Part shown: in pieces, positions 1 through 6,172 of the stretch
How the letters are laid out: the number at the start of each line of letters is the position of its first letter
Position numbering within the stretch: position 1 is the first letter of the stretch
Assembly (NCBI GenBank): GCA_019241805.1
Contig: JAFAWL010000463.1
Span: 1 to 8,438 of the forward strand
Length of the DNA: 8,438 bases
DNA from: Actinomycetota bacterium
Lineage (GTDB): Bacteria; Actinomycetota; Actinomycetes; Mycobacteriales; Jatrophihabitantaceae
Direction of reading: 5' to 3'
Notes under the pieces: generated by a model
Seen by the model: only the letters and a program-made list of their open reading frames with translations
Database searches by the model: none
Told to the model about the DNA's origin: nothing
Position numbers and translations under genes: made by a program

Positions 1-948
1 GTGGCCGAGGCCTACGGTTCGGACGCGCCGACGATTCTTAGCTGGGTCGCGGCCCAGACCTCGTCGATCGACATCGGCAGCGCCGTCCTGCAGATCCCGG
101 CCCGGACCCCGGCGATGACCGCCATGACCGCGGCGACACTGGACAACCTGTCCGGCGGCCGGTTCCGGCTGGGCCTGGGGGTGTCCGGGCCGCAAGTGTC
201 GGAGGGGTGGCACGGCGTCCGCTTCGCGCGACCGCTGGCTCGCACCCGCGAATACGTGGACATCGTGAACCTCGCGCTGTCCCGCCAACGGGTGCGCTAC
301 GACGGCCGGACCTATCAACTTCCGCTGCGCGAGGGCCCGGGCAAGGCACTTCAGCTCACGGTGCATCCCGCGCGGGAGCACATCCCGCTCTATCTGGCCG
401 CCATCGGCCCGAAGAACCTCGAATTGGCCGGTGAGATCGGCGACGGAGCGCTTGCCCTGTTCTTCTCGGCCGCGGGTGCCGCCGAGCTCCGCGAGCACCT
501 CACCGTCGGTCGGCAGCGCGCCGGCGCGAGCCTCGACGGCTTCGACGTCGTCGCCACCGTGCCCGTCGTGCTCGGCGACGATCTTGACGCCTGCGCGGCC
601 GCGGTGCGGGCCTACGCCGCGCTCTACCTCGGCGGCATGGGCAGCCGCGAGCAGAACTTCTACAACGACCTGGCCCGGCGGCTGGGCTACGGCGAGGCCG
701 CCGCCGAGATCCAGCACCGTTATCTGTCGCGCGACTACGCCGGAGCGGAAGCGGCCGTGCCGTTCGAGTTCATCGACTCCACCTCCGTACTCGGACCGAT
801 CGATCGGATGGCGGACCGGATGGCCGAACTGGCCGCGGCGGGGCTGACCACGTTGAGCGTCGCGCCGCACGGGGCAACACTCGACGATCGCCGCGAGATC
901 GTTCGAGCGGCGGCCTTCGCGATGGAGAAGTCCGGAGTCGGCGAGTGA
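1..948 (+). CDS. LLM-class F420-dependent oxidoreductase, 5'-truncated by window edge
   Basis: This is the C-terminal 315 residues of a luciferase-like (bacterial luciferase superfamily) oxidoreductase of the kind that usually uses coenzyme F420; the substrate cannot be told. The reading frame is open at the left edge. The first codon, GTG, probably encodes an internal valine of a W-V-A-E-A-Y-G-S-D-A type motif, so roughly 30-40 N-terminal residues lie outside the window (family members are about 340 residues). Visible family signatures are the SGGRFRLGLGVSGPQ segment (visible residues 51-65), the PLARTREYVDIV segment (78-89) that follows the strand-4 region, and IPLYLAAIGPKNLELAGE (128-145). 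The TGA stop overlaps the GTG start of uppP by four bases (GTGA), so the two are probably translationally coupled. F420 rather than FMN use is inferred from subfamily resemblance and the actinobacterial context. Confidence 0.88.
   Translation: MAEAYGSDAPTILSWVAAQTSSIDIGSAVLQIPARTPAMTAMTAATLDNLSGGRFRLGLGVSGPQVSEGWHGVRFARPLARTREYVDIVNLALSRQRVRYDGRTYQLPLREGPGKALQLTVHPAREHIPLYLAAIGPKNLELAGEIGDGALALFFSAAGAAELREHLTVGRQRAGASLDGFDVVATVPVVLGDDLDACAAAVRAYAALYLGGMGSREQNFYNDLARRLGYGEAAAEIQHRYLSRDYAGAEAAVPFEFIDSTSVLGPIDRMADRMAELAAAGLTTLSVAPHGATLDDRREIVRAAAFAMEKSGVGE
934..937 (+). promoter_or_regulatory. Ribosome binding site of uppP
   Basis: GGAG lies seven bases before the GTG at 945, inside the last codons of the upstream oxidoreductase. 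It supports the GTG as the uppP start and fits coupled translation across the GTGA overlap. Confidence 0.6.
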
Positions 949-1775
949 GCCTGCTGCACGTCGTCATCTACGGCATCGTCCAGGGATTGACCGAGTTTCT
1001 GCCCGTCTCCTCGACCGCGCACCTGCGCATCGTGCAGGCCCTGATGGATCCGCACGAGAAGGAGGAGGCGTTCACCGCCTTCACCGCCGTGATCCAGCTG
1101 GGGACGACCCTCGCCGTCGTCCTCTACTTCTGGCGCGAGCTCGTCCACATCACCGTCGCCTGGTTCCGGGGACTGTTCGACCGCACGATCCGCGGCAGCC
1201 TCGAGTATCGGATGGGGTGGTACCTCATCCTGGCCACTATCCCGGTGGCCGTGATCGGGCTCGTCTTCTCCCACCCGATCGAGACGGGGGCCCGCAATCT
1301 CTGGGTCGTCTCAATCTTCTTGATCGTCTTCGCCATCGTCCTCGGCGTCGCCGAGAAGGTGGGTCGCCAGAACCGGGAGGAGGAACAGCTCGACCGAGTC
1401 GATGCGACCGCCGTCGGGTTGGCGCAAGCGCTGGCCCTGGTGCCCGGAGCGTCACGATCCGGAGTCACCATCACCGCGGGTCTGTTCCGGGGCCTCGATC
1501 GGCCTACGGCGGCGCGCTTCTCCTTCCTGCTGTCCATCCCCGCGATCGTGTTGTCAGGACTCTACGAAGCCCGCAAGATCGGCGGCAACGGGGCACCCGG
1601 CGTGGGACTCACCGCCGTCGCCCTGGTCTTCTCCTTCGTCGTCGGGCTGGCCTCGATAGCGTGGCTGATGCGCTGGATCAGTCGGCACAGCACGTTCGTC
1701 TTCATCGGCTACCGGATCGCGTTGGGCGCACTCGTCATCGTCTTGGTTGCCACCGGCGCCGTGTCGGCACGCTGA
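945..1775 (+). CDS. uppP: Undecaprenyl-diphosphate phosphatase (bacitracin resistance protein)
   Basis: Integral membrane enzyme that removes one phosphate from undecaprenyl (in mycobacteria decaprenyl) diphosphate, returning the lipid carrier for peptidoglycan and other envelope polymers; high dosage gives bacitracin tolerance. The protein is 276 residues, the usual length (E. coli 273). The first signature, QGLTEFLPVSSTAH at residues 13-26, contains the (E/Q)xxxE acid pair Q13/E17 and the conserved H26; the second, PGASRSGVT at 167-175, holds the catalytic-loop R171. Several hydrophobic segments are evident (for example about 48-63, 92-108, 119-137, 192-206, 221-243, 250-270), as expected for a polytopic protein. 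The GTG start is backed by a GGAG site and by the family-typical N-terminus. It is the second gene of the plus-strand cluster, and the next gene starts one base after its stop. Identification is secure. Confidence 0.97.
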   Translation: MSLLHVVIYGIVQGLTEFLPVSSTAHLRIVQALMDPHEKEEAFTAFTAVIQLGTTLAVVLYFWRELVHITVAWFRGLFDRTIRGSLEYRMGWYLILATIPVAVIGLVFSHPIETGARNLWVVSIFLIVFAIVLGVAEKVGRQNREEEQLDRVDATAVGLAQALALVPGASRSGVTITAGLFRGLDRPTAARFSFLLSIPAIVLSGLYEARKIGGNGAPGVGLTAVALVFSFVVGLASIAWLMRWISRHSTFVFIGYRIALGALVIVLVATGAVSAR

Positions 1776-1776
1776 T

Positions 1777-2478
1777 ATGTCGACATTGTTACTCGTGCGA
1801 CACGGGCTGACCGCGATGACCGGGCCTGTGCTGGCCGGTCACACCCCAGGCCTGCATCTCGATGAGCGCGGCAAGGTTCAGGCCGCCGCTGTCGCGCAGC
1901 GCATCGCGGCCCTGCCCGTGGCTGCGATCGTCACCAGTCCGCTGGAACGATGTGTCGACACCGCCACCGCCATCTCCGATGCCCAGCGCGCGGCCGGCCG
2001 AGACCCGAACTGGGACGTCGACGATCGGCTCGTCGAGTGCCGGTACGGCGACTGGACGGGGCGCCCCCTGAAGGAGCTGACCAAGGACCCGATCTGGAAG
2101 GTCGTCCAGACCCAGCCCTCGGCCGCTCGGTTCCCCAACGGCGAGAGTCTGGCCGAGGTGTCGGCCCGAGCCGTCGCCGCCGTACGCGACTGGGACGCCC
2201 GCATCGCAGCAGACAAGATCTGGGTGGCGTGCAGCCACGGTGATGTGATCAAAGCAATCCTGGCCGATGCCCTGGGGCTGCACCTCGACCAGTTCCAGCG
2301 CATCGTCGTCGACCCGTGCTCGGTGTCGGTAATCCGATACGGCGAGCCCCGGCCCGTCGTACTGCGCTCGAACGACGTCGGGGGAGACCTGGCCTCCTTC
2401 GCCCCGCCCAAGCGGCGCCGCGGTCGCGCTCGCAACGATGCCACCGTCGGCGGCGGCGCGGGCGCCGGAGCGGTCTGA
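1777..2478 (+). CDS. Histidine phosphatase superfamily protein, MSMEG_4193 type
   Basis: Member of the histidine phosphatase (phosphoglycerate-mutase-like) superfamily, resembling the actinobacterial MSMEG_4193/Rv2135c group, often labelled 'probable phosphomutase' though a phosphatase is more likely. The 233-residue protein starts MSTLLLVRHG, placing the RHG phospho-acceptor motif at residues 8-10 (H9). Other active-site residues are R58 in SPLER (54-58), E88 in the VECRYGDW segment, and H154 in ACSHGD. The frame stays open upstream to a TTG at 1747, but ATG 1777 puts the RHG motif at its usual distance and sits one base after the uppP stop (TGATATG). I see no Shine-Dalgarno sequence, so reinitiation after uppP is likely. 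Residues about 211-233 form a basic, then Gly/Ala-rich tail (PKRRRGRAR...) that looks disordered. Codon 5 is TTA, rare in such genomes. The physiological substrate is unknown. Confidence 0.9.
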   Translation: MSTLLLVRHGLTAMTGPVLAGHTPGLHLDERGKVQAAAVAQRIAALPVAAIVTSPLERCVDTATAISDAQRAAGRDPNWDVDDRLVECRYGDWTGRPLKELTKDPIWKVVQTQPSAARFPNGESLAEVSARAVAAVRDWDARIAADKIWVACSHGDVIKAILADALGLHLDQFQRIVVDPCSVSVIRYGEPRPVVLRSNDVGGDLASFAPPKRRRGRARNDATVGGGAGAGAV

Positions 2479-2497
2479 TCGACTTAGGCGAACCGAT

Positions 2498-2503
2498 TAG
2501 GCT
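2498..2503 (+). promoter_or_regulatory. Possible internal -10 element (TAGGCT) before the DUF3090 gene
   Basis: TAGGCT fits the actinobacterial TANNNT -10 pattern and lies ten bases before ATG 2514, which would place a transcription start about four bases before the gene. No strong Shine-Dalgarno and no convincing -35 are visible. TTAGGC also occurs at 2484-2489, thirteen bases upstream of the second copy at 2497-2502. This 35-base gap is the largest inside the five-gene cluster, so an internal near-leaderless promoter is plausible but unproven. Confidence 0.4.
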
Positions 2504-2513
2504 CGCACCAGTC

Positions 2514-3074
2514 ATGCGCCAGATACACCTGTTCGAGCAGCCGGATCGTTTCGTCGCCGGCACGGTCGGCGCGCCCGGCGAACGAACCTTCTACCTGCAG
2601 GCCGTCGACGGCGTGCGCGTCGTCTCGGTGGCACTGGAGGAGGCGCAGGTCACCGTGCTGGCCGACCGGATGGCGCAACTGCTCGACGAGGTCGTCGCGC
2701 GAACCGGCACCGCGCTGCCACCGGCCGGCGAGCCCGACACCGAAGCGCTCGCACAGCCGGTCGACGAGGAGTTCCGAGTCGGGGCTATGGGCCTGGCCTG
2801 GGACGGCGACAGTGGCGAAGTGATCGTCGAGGCGCAGGCGCCGGACGAGGACAACGACGTCGCCGAGCAGACCCTGCTCGAAGACGTCGATGAGGGCCCG
2901 GACGCGCTGCGGGTGCGCCTCGACTTGTCGCGCGCACGCGCGTTCGTCGACCGCGCCCGCCGTGTCGTGGCCGCGGGTCGACCGCCGTGCCCCCTGTGCG
3001 GGCAACCGCTGGATCCGGCCGGTCACGTCTGTCCGCGCAGCAACGGCTTCCACCGCGGCATAGCGCTGTCATGA
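2514..3074 (+). CDS. DUF3090 family protein (TIGR03847-type) with Cys/His-rich C-terminus
   Basis: Conserved actinobacterial protein of unknown function, equivalent to M. tuberculosis Rv2134c. The 186-residue product begins MRQIHLFEQPDRFVAGTVG, the characteristic family N-terminus, followed by RTFYLQAVDG (residues 24-33). A long acidic middle region (about 70-130) precedes the C-terminal CPLCGQPLDPAGHVCPR segment, where C159, C162, H171 and C173 form a CxxC-x8-HxC arrangement that could bind zinc like a small zinc ribbon; metal binding is inferred. The frame continues upstream to about 2316 inside the phosphatase gene, but that extension is arginine-rich out-of-frame sequence; ATG 2514 matches the family start. 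It lies 35 bases after the phosphatase and 18 bases before the SCO1664-family gene, its usual neighbour. Family assignment is firm, function unknown. Confidence 0.9.
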   Translation: MRQIHLFEQPDRFVAGTVGAPGERTFYLQAVDGVRVVSVALEEAQVTVLADRMAQLLDEVVARTGTALPPAGEPDTEALAQPVDEEFRVGAMGLAWDGDSGEVIVEAQAPDEDNDVAEQTLLEDVDEGPDALRVRLDLSRARAFVDRARRVVAAGRPPCPLCGQPLDPAGHVCPRSNGFHRGIALS

Positions 3075-3078
3075 CCGC

Positions 3079-3082
3079 GAGG
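3079..3082 (+). promoter_or_regulatory. Probable ribosome binding site of the SCO1664-family gene
   Basis: GAGG lies ten bases before ATG 3093 in the short gap after the DUF3090 stop. Spacing is slightly long but acceptable. The nearer ATG at 3071 and GTG at 3085 are in other frames, so this site helps choose 3093. Confidence 0.4.
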
Positions 3083-3092
3083 CGGTGACTCG

Positions 3093-3842
3093 ATGTCCGT
3101 GCCGGAGGAGCTGACGCCCACTCAGGAACTGCCGGTCGACACCGCCCTGGAACTGTTGAGGCACGGCACGCTGTCGATCGAGGGTCGCCTGCTCGACGCG
3201 TCCAACGCGACCCTCTACTGCTCGGTCGAGCTCGACGGCCTCGTCGCCGCCTGCGTCTACAAACCGGTCGCGGGGGAGCGTCCACTGTGGGACTTTCCCG
3301 ACGGCACACTGGCCGAACGCGAGGTCGCGGCCTACGAGGTGTCCGCGGCCACCGGGTGGCTGATCGTGCCGCCCACGGTCTATCGCGACGGTCCGGTCGG
3401 GCCGGGAATGGCCCAGTTGTGGATCGACACCGATGACCGGGTCGACATCACCCGGCTGGTGCGACGCCGCTCGAGCGAGCCACTGCGGCGCGTCGCGGTC
3501 TTCGACGCGGTGATCAACAACGCCGACCGCAAGGGCGGCCACCTGCTACCGACGCGGTCGGGGCACATCTACGGGATCGACCACGGTGTGACCTTCAGCG
3601 TCGAACCGAAACTGCGCACGTTGCTGTGGCAATGGGCCGGCGACGCCCTGCCGGACGAGGCGATCGAGTGCCTCGAACGGCTTCGGGGCGCGCTCACCGC
3701 TGACCTCGGCGACCGGCTCGGTGAGCTGCTCACGACGCGTGAGGTTCGCCGAACCGGACGACGGGTGGACAACTTGCTGCGCGATCTCACGCATCCGCAG
3801 CCCTCGGGCGACTGGCCGGCCCTGCCGTGGCCACCGATGTAG
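3093..3842 (+). CDS. SCO1664 family protein (TIGR03843-type), PI3/4-kinase-like motifs
   Basis: Conserved actinobacterial protein of unknown function (equivalent of Rv2133c and Streptomyces SCO1664), 249 residues. The N-terminal half has VYKPVAGERPLWDFP (residues 55-69) followed by EREVAAYEVS (75-84), resembling a nucleotide-binding lysine (K57) and partner glutamate. The C-terminal half has INNADRKGGHLL (141-152) and YGIDHGVTF (160-168). These resemble the catalytic loop (D145, R146, with H150 later) and the metal-binding Asp (D163) of phosphatidylinositol 3/4-kinase and HipA-like kinases, whose equivalent motifs are NxDR and D-x-G. A phosphotransferase acting on a lipid, inositol or protein is therefore a reasonable guess, but no substrate is known and the activity is inferred from motifs alone. 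ATG 3093 is preceded by GAGG. The gene ends the five-gene cluster, with mshC 98 bases downstream. Confidence 0.88.
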   Translation: MSVPEELTPTQELPVDTALELLRHGTLSIEGRLLDASNATLYCSVELDGLVAACVYKPVAGERPLWDFPDGTLAEREVAAYEVSAATGWLIVPPTVYRDGPVGPGMAQLWIDTDDRVDITRLVRRRSSEPLRRVAVFDAVINNADRKGGHLLPTRSGHIYGIDHGVTFSVEPKLRTLLWQWAGDALPDEAIECLERLRGALTADLGDRLGELLTTREVRRTGRRVDNLLRDLTHPQPSGDWPALPWPPM

Positions 3843-3846
3843 ACGC

Positions 3847-3888
3847 GGTTGCGACAGTCGGGTTGTGTGCGTCGGGTTGTGACATAGG
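3847..3888 (+). repeat. Three imperfect 14-bp direct repeats upstream of mshC
   Basis: Three adjacent 14-base units start at 3847, 3861 and 3875: GGTTGCGACAGTCG, GGTTGTGTGCGTCG and GGTTGTGACATAGG. All share GGTTG-Y-G at exact 14-base spacing; units 1 and 2 also share GTCG at the end, and units 1 and 3 share GACA. An exact 11-base match, GTCGGGTTGTG, occurs at 3857-3867 and 3871-3881. The array ends 16 bases before the predicted mshC -35 element, so it could be a stacked binding site for an activator or repressor, or simply a degenerate duplication. Confidence 0.55.
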
Positions 3889-3904
3889 CCGCGTCGACGG
3901 GCCG

Positions 3905-3933
3905 CCGACAGCGTCCTGACGGCTGGATACGGT
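3905..3933 (+). promoter_or_regulatory. Predicted mshC promoter, leaderless type
   Basis: CCGACA at 3905-3910 (four of six matches to TTGACA) and TACGGT at 3928-3933 (TANNNT, preceded by GA) are separated by 17 bases. The -10 is followed by seven bases and then ATG 3941, which places the transcription start at or within a base of the A of the start codon. No Shine-Dalgarno is present. The same TANNNT-N7-ATG spacing recurs at the PAC2 and metH genes. Confidence 0.55.
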
Positions 3934-3940
3934 GACGGCT

Positions 3941-5167
3941 ATGGACGCATGGCCGGGCCCCGGTATCAGCCAGCTGCCCGGGCGAGCTGACCCGTTGCGG
4001 CTCTACGACACGGCCGGCGGCGAGATTCGCGCCAGCGAACCCGGCGATGTCGCCCGGATGTACGTCTGCGGCATCACGCCCTACGACGCGACCCACCTCG
4101 GACACGCCGCCACCTACCTGGCGTTCGATCTAGTGCAACGGGTGTGGCGCGACTCCGGTCACCGTGTGCACTACGTCCAGAACGTCACTGATGTCGACGA
4201 CCCGCTGCTGGAACGGGCGGCGCACACCGGCGAGAACTGGATGGAGCTGGCCGGCCGCGAGATCGCCCTGTTTCGCGAGGACATGACAGCGCTGCGGGTG
4301 CTGCCGCCCGACGACTACATCGGCGCCGTCGAAGCGGTCGAAGAGATCACCGCTGCCATCTCGTCCCTGCTCGAGTCGGGCGCCGCGTATCACGTGGGCG
4401 GCGATGTCTACTTTTCGATCGATGCAAGCGGTCACTTCGGCTACGAGTCGGGCTACGACCGCGCGCGGATGCTCGAACTGTTCGGCCAGCGGGGCGGCGA
4501 TCCCGCTCATGCAGGCAAGCGCGATCCACTCGATTCGCTTCTGTGGCGCGCGCAACGCGACGGGGAGCCGTTCTGGGAGACCCCGCTGGGTCCAGGCAGG
4601 CCGGGTTGGCACATCGAATGCTCGGTGATCGCCCTCAATCGGTTGGGCATGGGTTTCGACGTCCAGGGCGGCGGCTCGGATCTGATCTTCCCGCATCACG
4701 AGCACTCGGCCGCGCACGCCGAAGCGCTCACCGGGAAGACACCGTTCGCGCAGCACTACGTGCACGCGGGAATGATCGGGCTGGACGGCGAGAAGATGAG
4801 CAAGTCACGGGGCAACCTGGTCTTCGTCTCCAAGTTGCGCGGCGCCGGTGTCGATCCGATGGCTATCCGGTTGGCCTTGCTGGACGGGCATTATCGAGCC
4901 GATCGGGAGTGGACCGGCGGACGGTTGCCCAACGCAGAGGGCCGACTCGATCGCTGGCGCGCAGCGTGGCGCCGCCCAACCGGTCCGGCCGCGGGCCCCG
5001 TGCTCGCCGGGGTACGGGCGCGCTTAGCCGACGATCTGGACACCCAGGGCGCGATCGCGGTGATCGATCGGTGGGCCGAGGCCAGCTTGGCCCAACCCGG
5101 CGACGATGCCACCGCGCCGGCCCTGGTCGCGGCCACGGCCGACGCGCTGCTGGGCATCGCCCCCTGA
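3941..5167 (+). CDS. mshC: L-cysteine:1D-myo-inositol 2-amino-2-deoxy-alpha-D-glucopyranoside ligase
   Basis: ATP-dependent ligase that joins cysteine to GlcN-Ins, the penultimate step of mycothiol synthesis before MshD acetylation; it derives from cysteinyl-tRNA synthetase. The 408-residue protein has MYVCGITPYDATHLGHA (residues 40-56) with the HIGH-like motif at 52-55, GWHIEC (222-227), FPHHE (250-254) and KMSKS (285-289). C43, C227 and H252 correspond to the zinc ligands that bind the cysteine substrate in characterised MshC. It lacks the C-terminal tRNA-binding region and is about 60 residues shorter than CysS, and GGGSDLIFPHHE with DLDT near the end fits MshC. A GTG at 3932 is in frame, but ATG 3941 is preferred: MDAWPGPG aligns with the usual MshC start, and 3932 overlaps the predicted -10. 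The TGA stop lies inside a 15-bp repeat. Codon 362 is a rare TTA. It has its own promoter and faces PAC2 convergently. Confidence 0.95.
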   Translation: MDAWPGPGISQLPGRADPLRLYDTAGGEIRASEPGDVARMYVCGITPYDATHLGHAATYLAFDLVQRVWRDSGHRVHYVQNVTDVDDPLLERAAHTGENWMELAGREIALFREDMTALRVLPPDDYIGAVEAVEEITAAISSLLESGAAYHVGGDVYFSIDASGHFGYESGYDRARMLELFGQRGGDPAHAGKRDPLDSLLWRAQRDGEPFWETPLGPGRPGWHIECSVIALNRLGMGFDVQGGGSDLIFPHHEHSAAHAEALTGKTPFAQHYVHAGMIGLDGEKMSKSRGNLVFVSKLRGAGVDPMAIRLALLDGHYRADREWTGGRLPNAEGRLDRWRAAWRRPTGPAAGPVLAGVRARLADDLDTQGAIAVIDRWAEASLAQPGDDATAPALVAATADALLGIAP

Positions 5168-5250
5168 CGGCCAGCCCCCTGACGTCCAGCCCCCTGACGG
5201 CCAGCCCCCTGACGGCCAGCCCCCCTGACGTCCAGCCGGTCTGACGCGGA
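5159..5250. repeat. 15-bp tandem repeat array spanning the mshC stop codon
   Basis: Five consecutive copies of GCCCCCTGACGKCCA start at 5159, 5174, 5189, 5204 and 5219, followed by a degenerate sixth (GCCGGTCTGACGCGGA, from 5235). Units 1, 3 and 4 read CGGCC and units 2 and 5 read CGTCC. Unit 5 has one extra C (16 bases). Unit 1 contains the last two codons and TGA stop of mshC. Because the unit length is a multiple of three, units 2-4 place further in-frame TGA codons at 5180, 5195 and 5210; the extra C shifts the fifth out of frame. The array fills the gap to the 3' end of the convergent PAC2 gene. It looks like a minisatellite grown by slippage from the mshC terminus; any role in transcription termination is unknown. 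Confidence 0.9.
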
Positions 5251-5251
5251 C

Positions 5252-6121
5252 CTAGCCGGCGTGCCCGCCGAAGCCGCCTCCGCGGTCGCGGCGACGCAGA
5301 TAACGCTCGAACTCCCGGGCGATGGCATCGCCGGAGGTCTCACGTAGCTCGCCCTCGTCGTCGCGTTCTTCGAGGTTTCGGATGTACTCACTGACCTCTT
5401 CGTCCTCGGCCGCCATCTCGTCGACCAACTTCTGCCACTCGTCGGCCTGCTGGGGTAGCTCGCCCATCGGCACGGGCACGTCGAGCACTTCCTCGACGCT
5501 GTGCAGGAGTGCGACCGTCGCCTTCGGGTTCGGTGGCTGCGAGACGTAGTGCGGCACTCCCGCCCAAAAGGACAGGGCCGGGATACCGACTCGGACGCAC
5601 GCGTCTTGAAGGACACCGACGATGCCGGTCGGACCCTCGTAGCGTGAGCGTTCGAGGCCGAAGCGAGTGGCCGACGCCGAGTCGTAGGACGTTCCCGAAA
5701 CCGAGGTCGGCCTGGTGTGCGGGGTGTCCGAGAGCAGGGCGCCCAGCGTGATCACCATGCGGACGTCGAGGGTGCGGACCACTTCGAGGATCTCCTCGCA
5801 AAACGCCCGCCAGCGCATATTCGGTTCGATGCCCCGGACGAGCACCAGATCGAAAGAGGATCCGGGCGGGCGACACCACGAGATGCGGGTGGTCGGCCAG
5901 GTCACCCGCCGCGAGACACCGTCGACCAGCGACACGGTCGGTCGGTTGACCTGGAAGTCGTAGTAGTCGTCCGGATCGATCGCGGCCAGCTCCTGGGAAC
6001 CCCACATCAGTTCGAGGTGTTCGATCGCGCCGGTGGCCGCGTCACCGGCGTCGTTCCAGCCTTCGAACGCGGCCACCATTATCGGCTCGGTGAGCTCGGG
6101 CCAGCGCTCGAATCCGGTCAT
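5252..6121 (-). CDS. PAC2 family protein (proteasome assembly chaperone 2-like)
   Basis: Member of the PAC2 family, related to eukaryotic and archaeal proteasome assembly chaperones and equivalent to M. tuberculosis Rv2125; a chaperone role for the actinobacterial proteasome is often suggested but not established. The 289-residue product shows MVAAFEGWNDAGDAATGAIE (residues 15-34), LVRGIEPNMRW (94-104), ITLGALLSDTPHTRP (124-138), SRYEGPTGIVG (159-169) and GVPHYV (188-193). A strongly acidic helix-rich region (about 222-262) is followed by the family-typical SGDAIAREFERYLRRR (263-278) and a Gly-rich end. The frame is open upstream to about 6607, but that extension runs antisense to metH. ATG 6121 matches the family start and has TAGGCT exactly seven bases upstream. 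The gene is convergent with mshC and divergent from metH, the same relative orientation as in mycobacteria. Confidence 0.93.
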   Translation of the reverse strand: MTGFERWPELTEPIMVAAFEGWNDAGDAATGAIEHLELMWGSQELAAIDPDDYYDFQVNRPTVSLVDGVSRRVTWPTTRISWCRPPGSSFDLVLVRGIEPNMRWRAFCEEILEVVRTLDVRMVITLGALLSDTPHTRPTSVSGTSYDSASATRFGLERSRYEGPTGIVGVLQDACVRVGIPALSFWAGVPHYVSQPPNPKATVALLHSVEEVLDVPVPMGELPQQADEWQKLVDEMAAEDEEVSEYIRNLEERDDEGELRETSGDAIAREFERYLRRRDRGGGFGGHAG

Positions 6122-6128
6122 GACTTCA

Positions 6129-6134
6129 AGCCTA
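6129..6134 (-). promoter_or_regulatory. Predicted leaderless -10 element of the PAC2 gene
   Basis: Read on the minus strand this is TAGGCT, followed by seven bases (TGAAGTC) and then ATG 6121, so transcription would start at or next to the start codon. No proper Shine-Dalgarno precedes the ATG. A weak -35 candidate, TCGGCG (minus strand, 6157-6152; three of six matches), lies 17 bases upstream. Confidence 0.5.
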
Positions 6135-6172
6135 CGGCGCGGGGCCCGCCACGCCGATCGGACGCGCGATCC

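Noticed and set aside
735..1274. Minus-strand open frame of 179 codons across the oxidoreductase-uppP junction
   Set aside because: It lies opposite two confidently identified genes, has no recognisable domain, and long antisense frames are expected at this GC content.
2316..2513. Upstream extension of the DUF3090 frame by 66 codons
   Set aside because: The stretch is an arginine-rich out-of-frame reading of the phosphatase gene; the conserved N-terminus begins at 2514.
4130..4765. Minus-strand open frame of 211 codons inside mshC
   Set aside because: Fully antisense to the conserved core of mshC and without family resemblance; a codon-bias shadow.
3941..5167. Cysteinyl-tRNA synthetase instead of MshC
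   Set aside because: The protein ends soon after the catalytic core with no anticodon-binding domain, and its N-terminus and neighbours match MshC.
5235..5260. Possible hairpin GCCGG...CCGGC as a terminator between mshC and PAC2
   Set aside because: Only five base pairs plus an interrupted extension, no T tract on either side, and it runs into the PAC2 stop. Not distinguishable from chance in GC-rich DNA.
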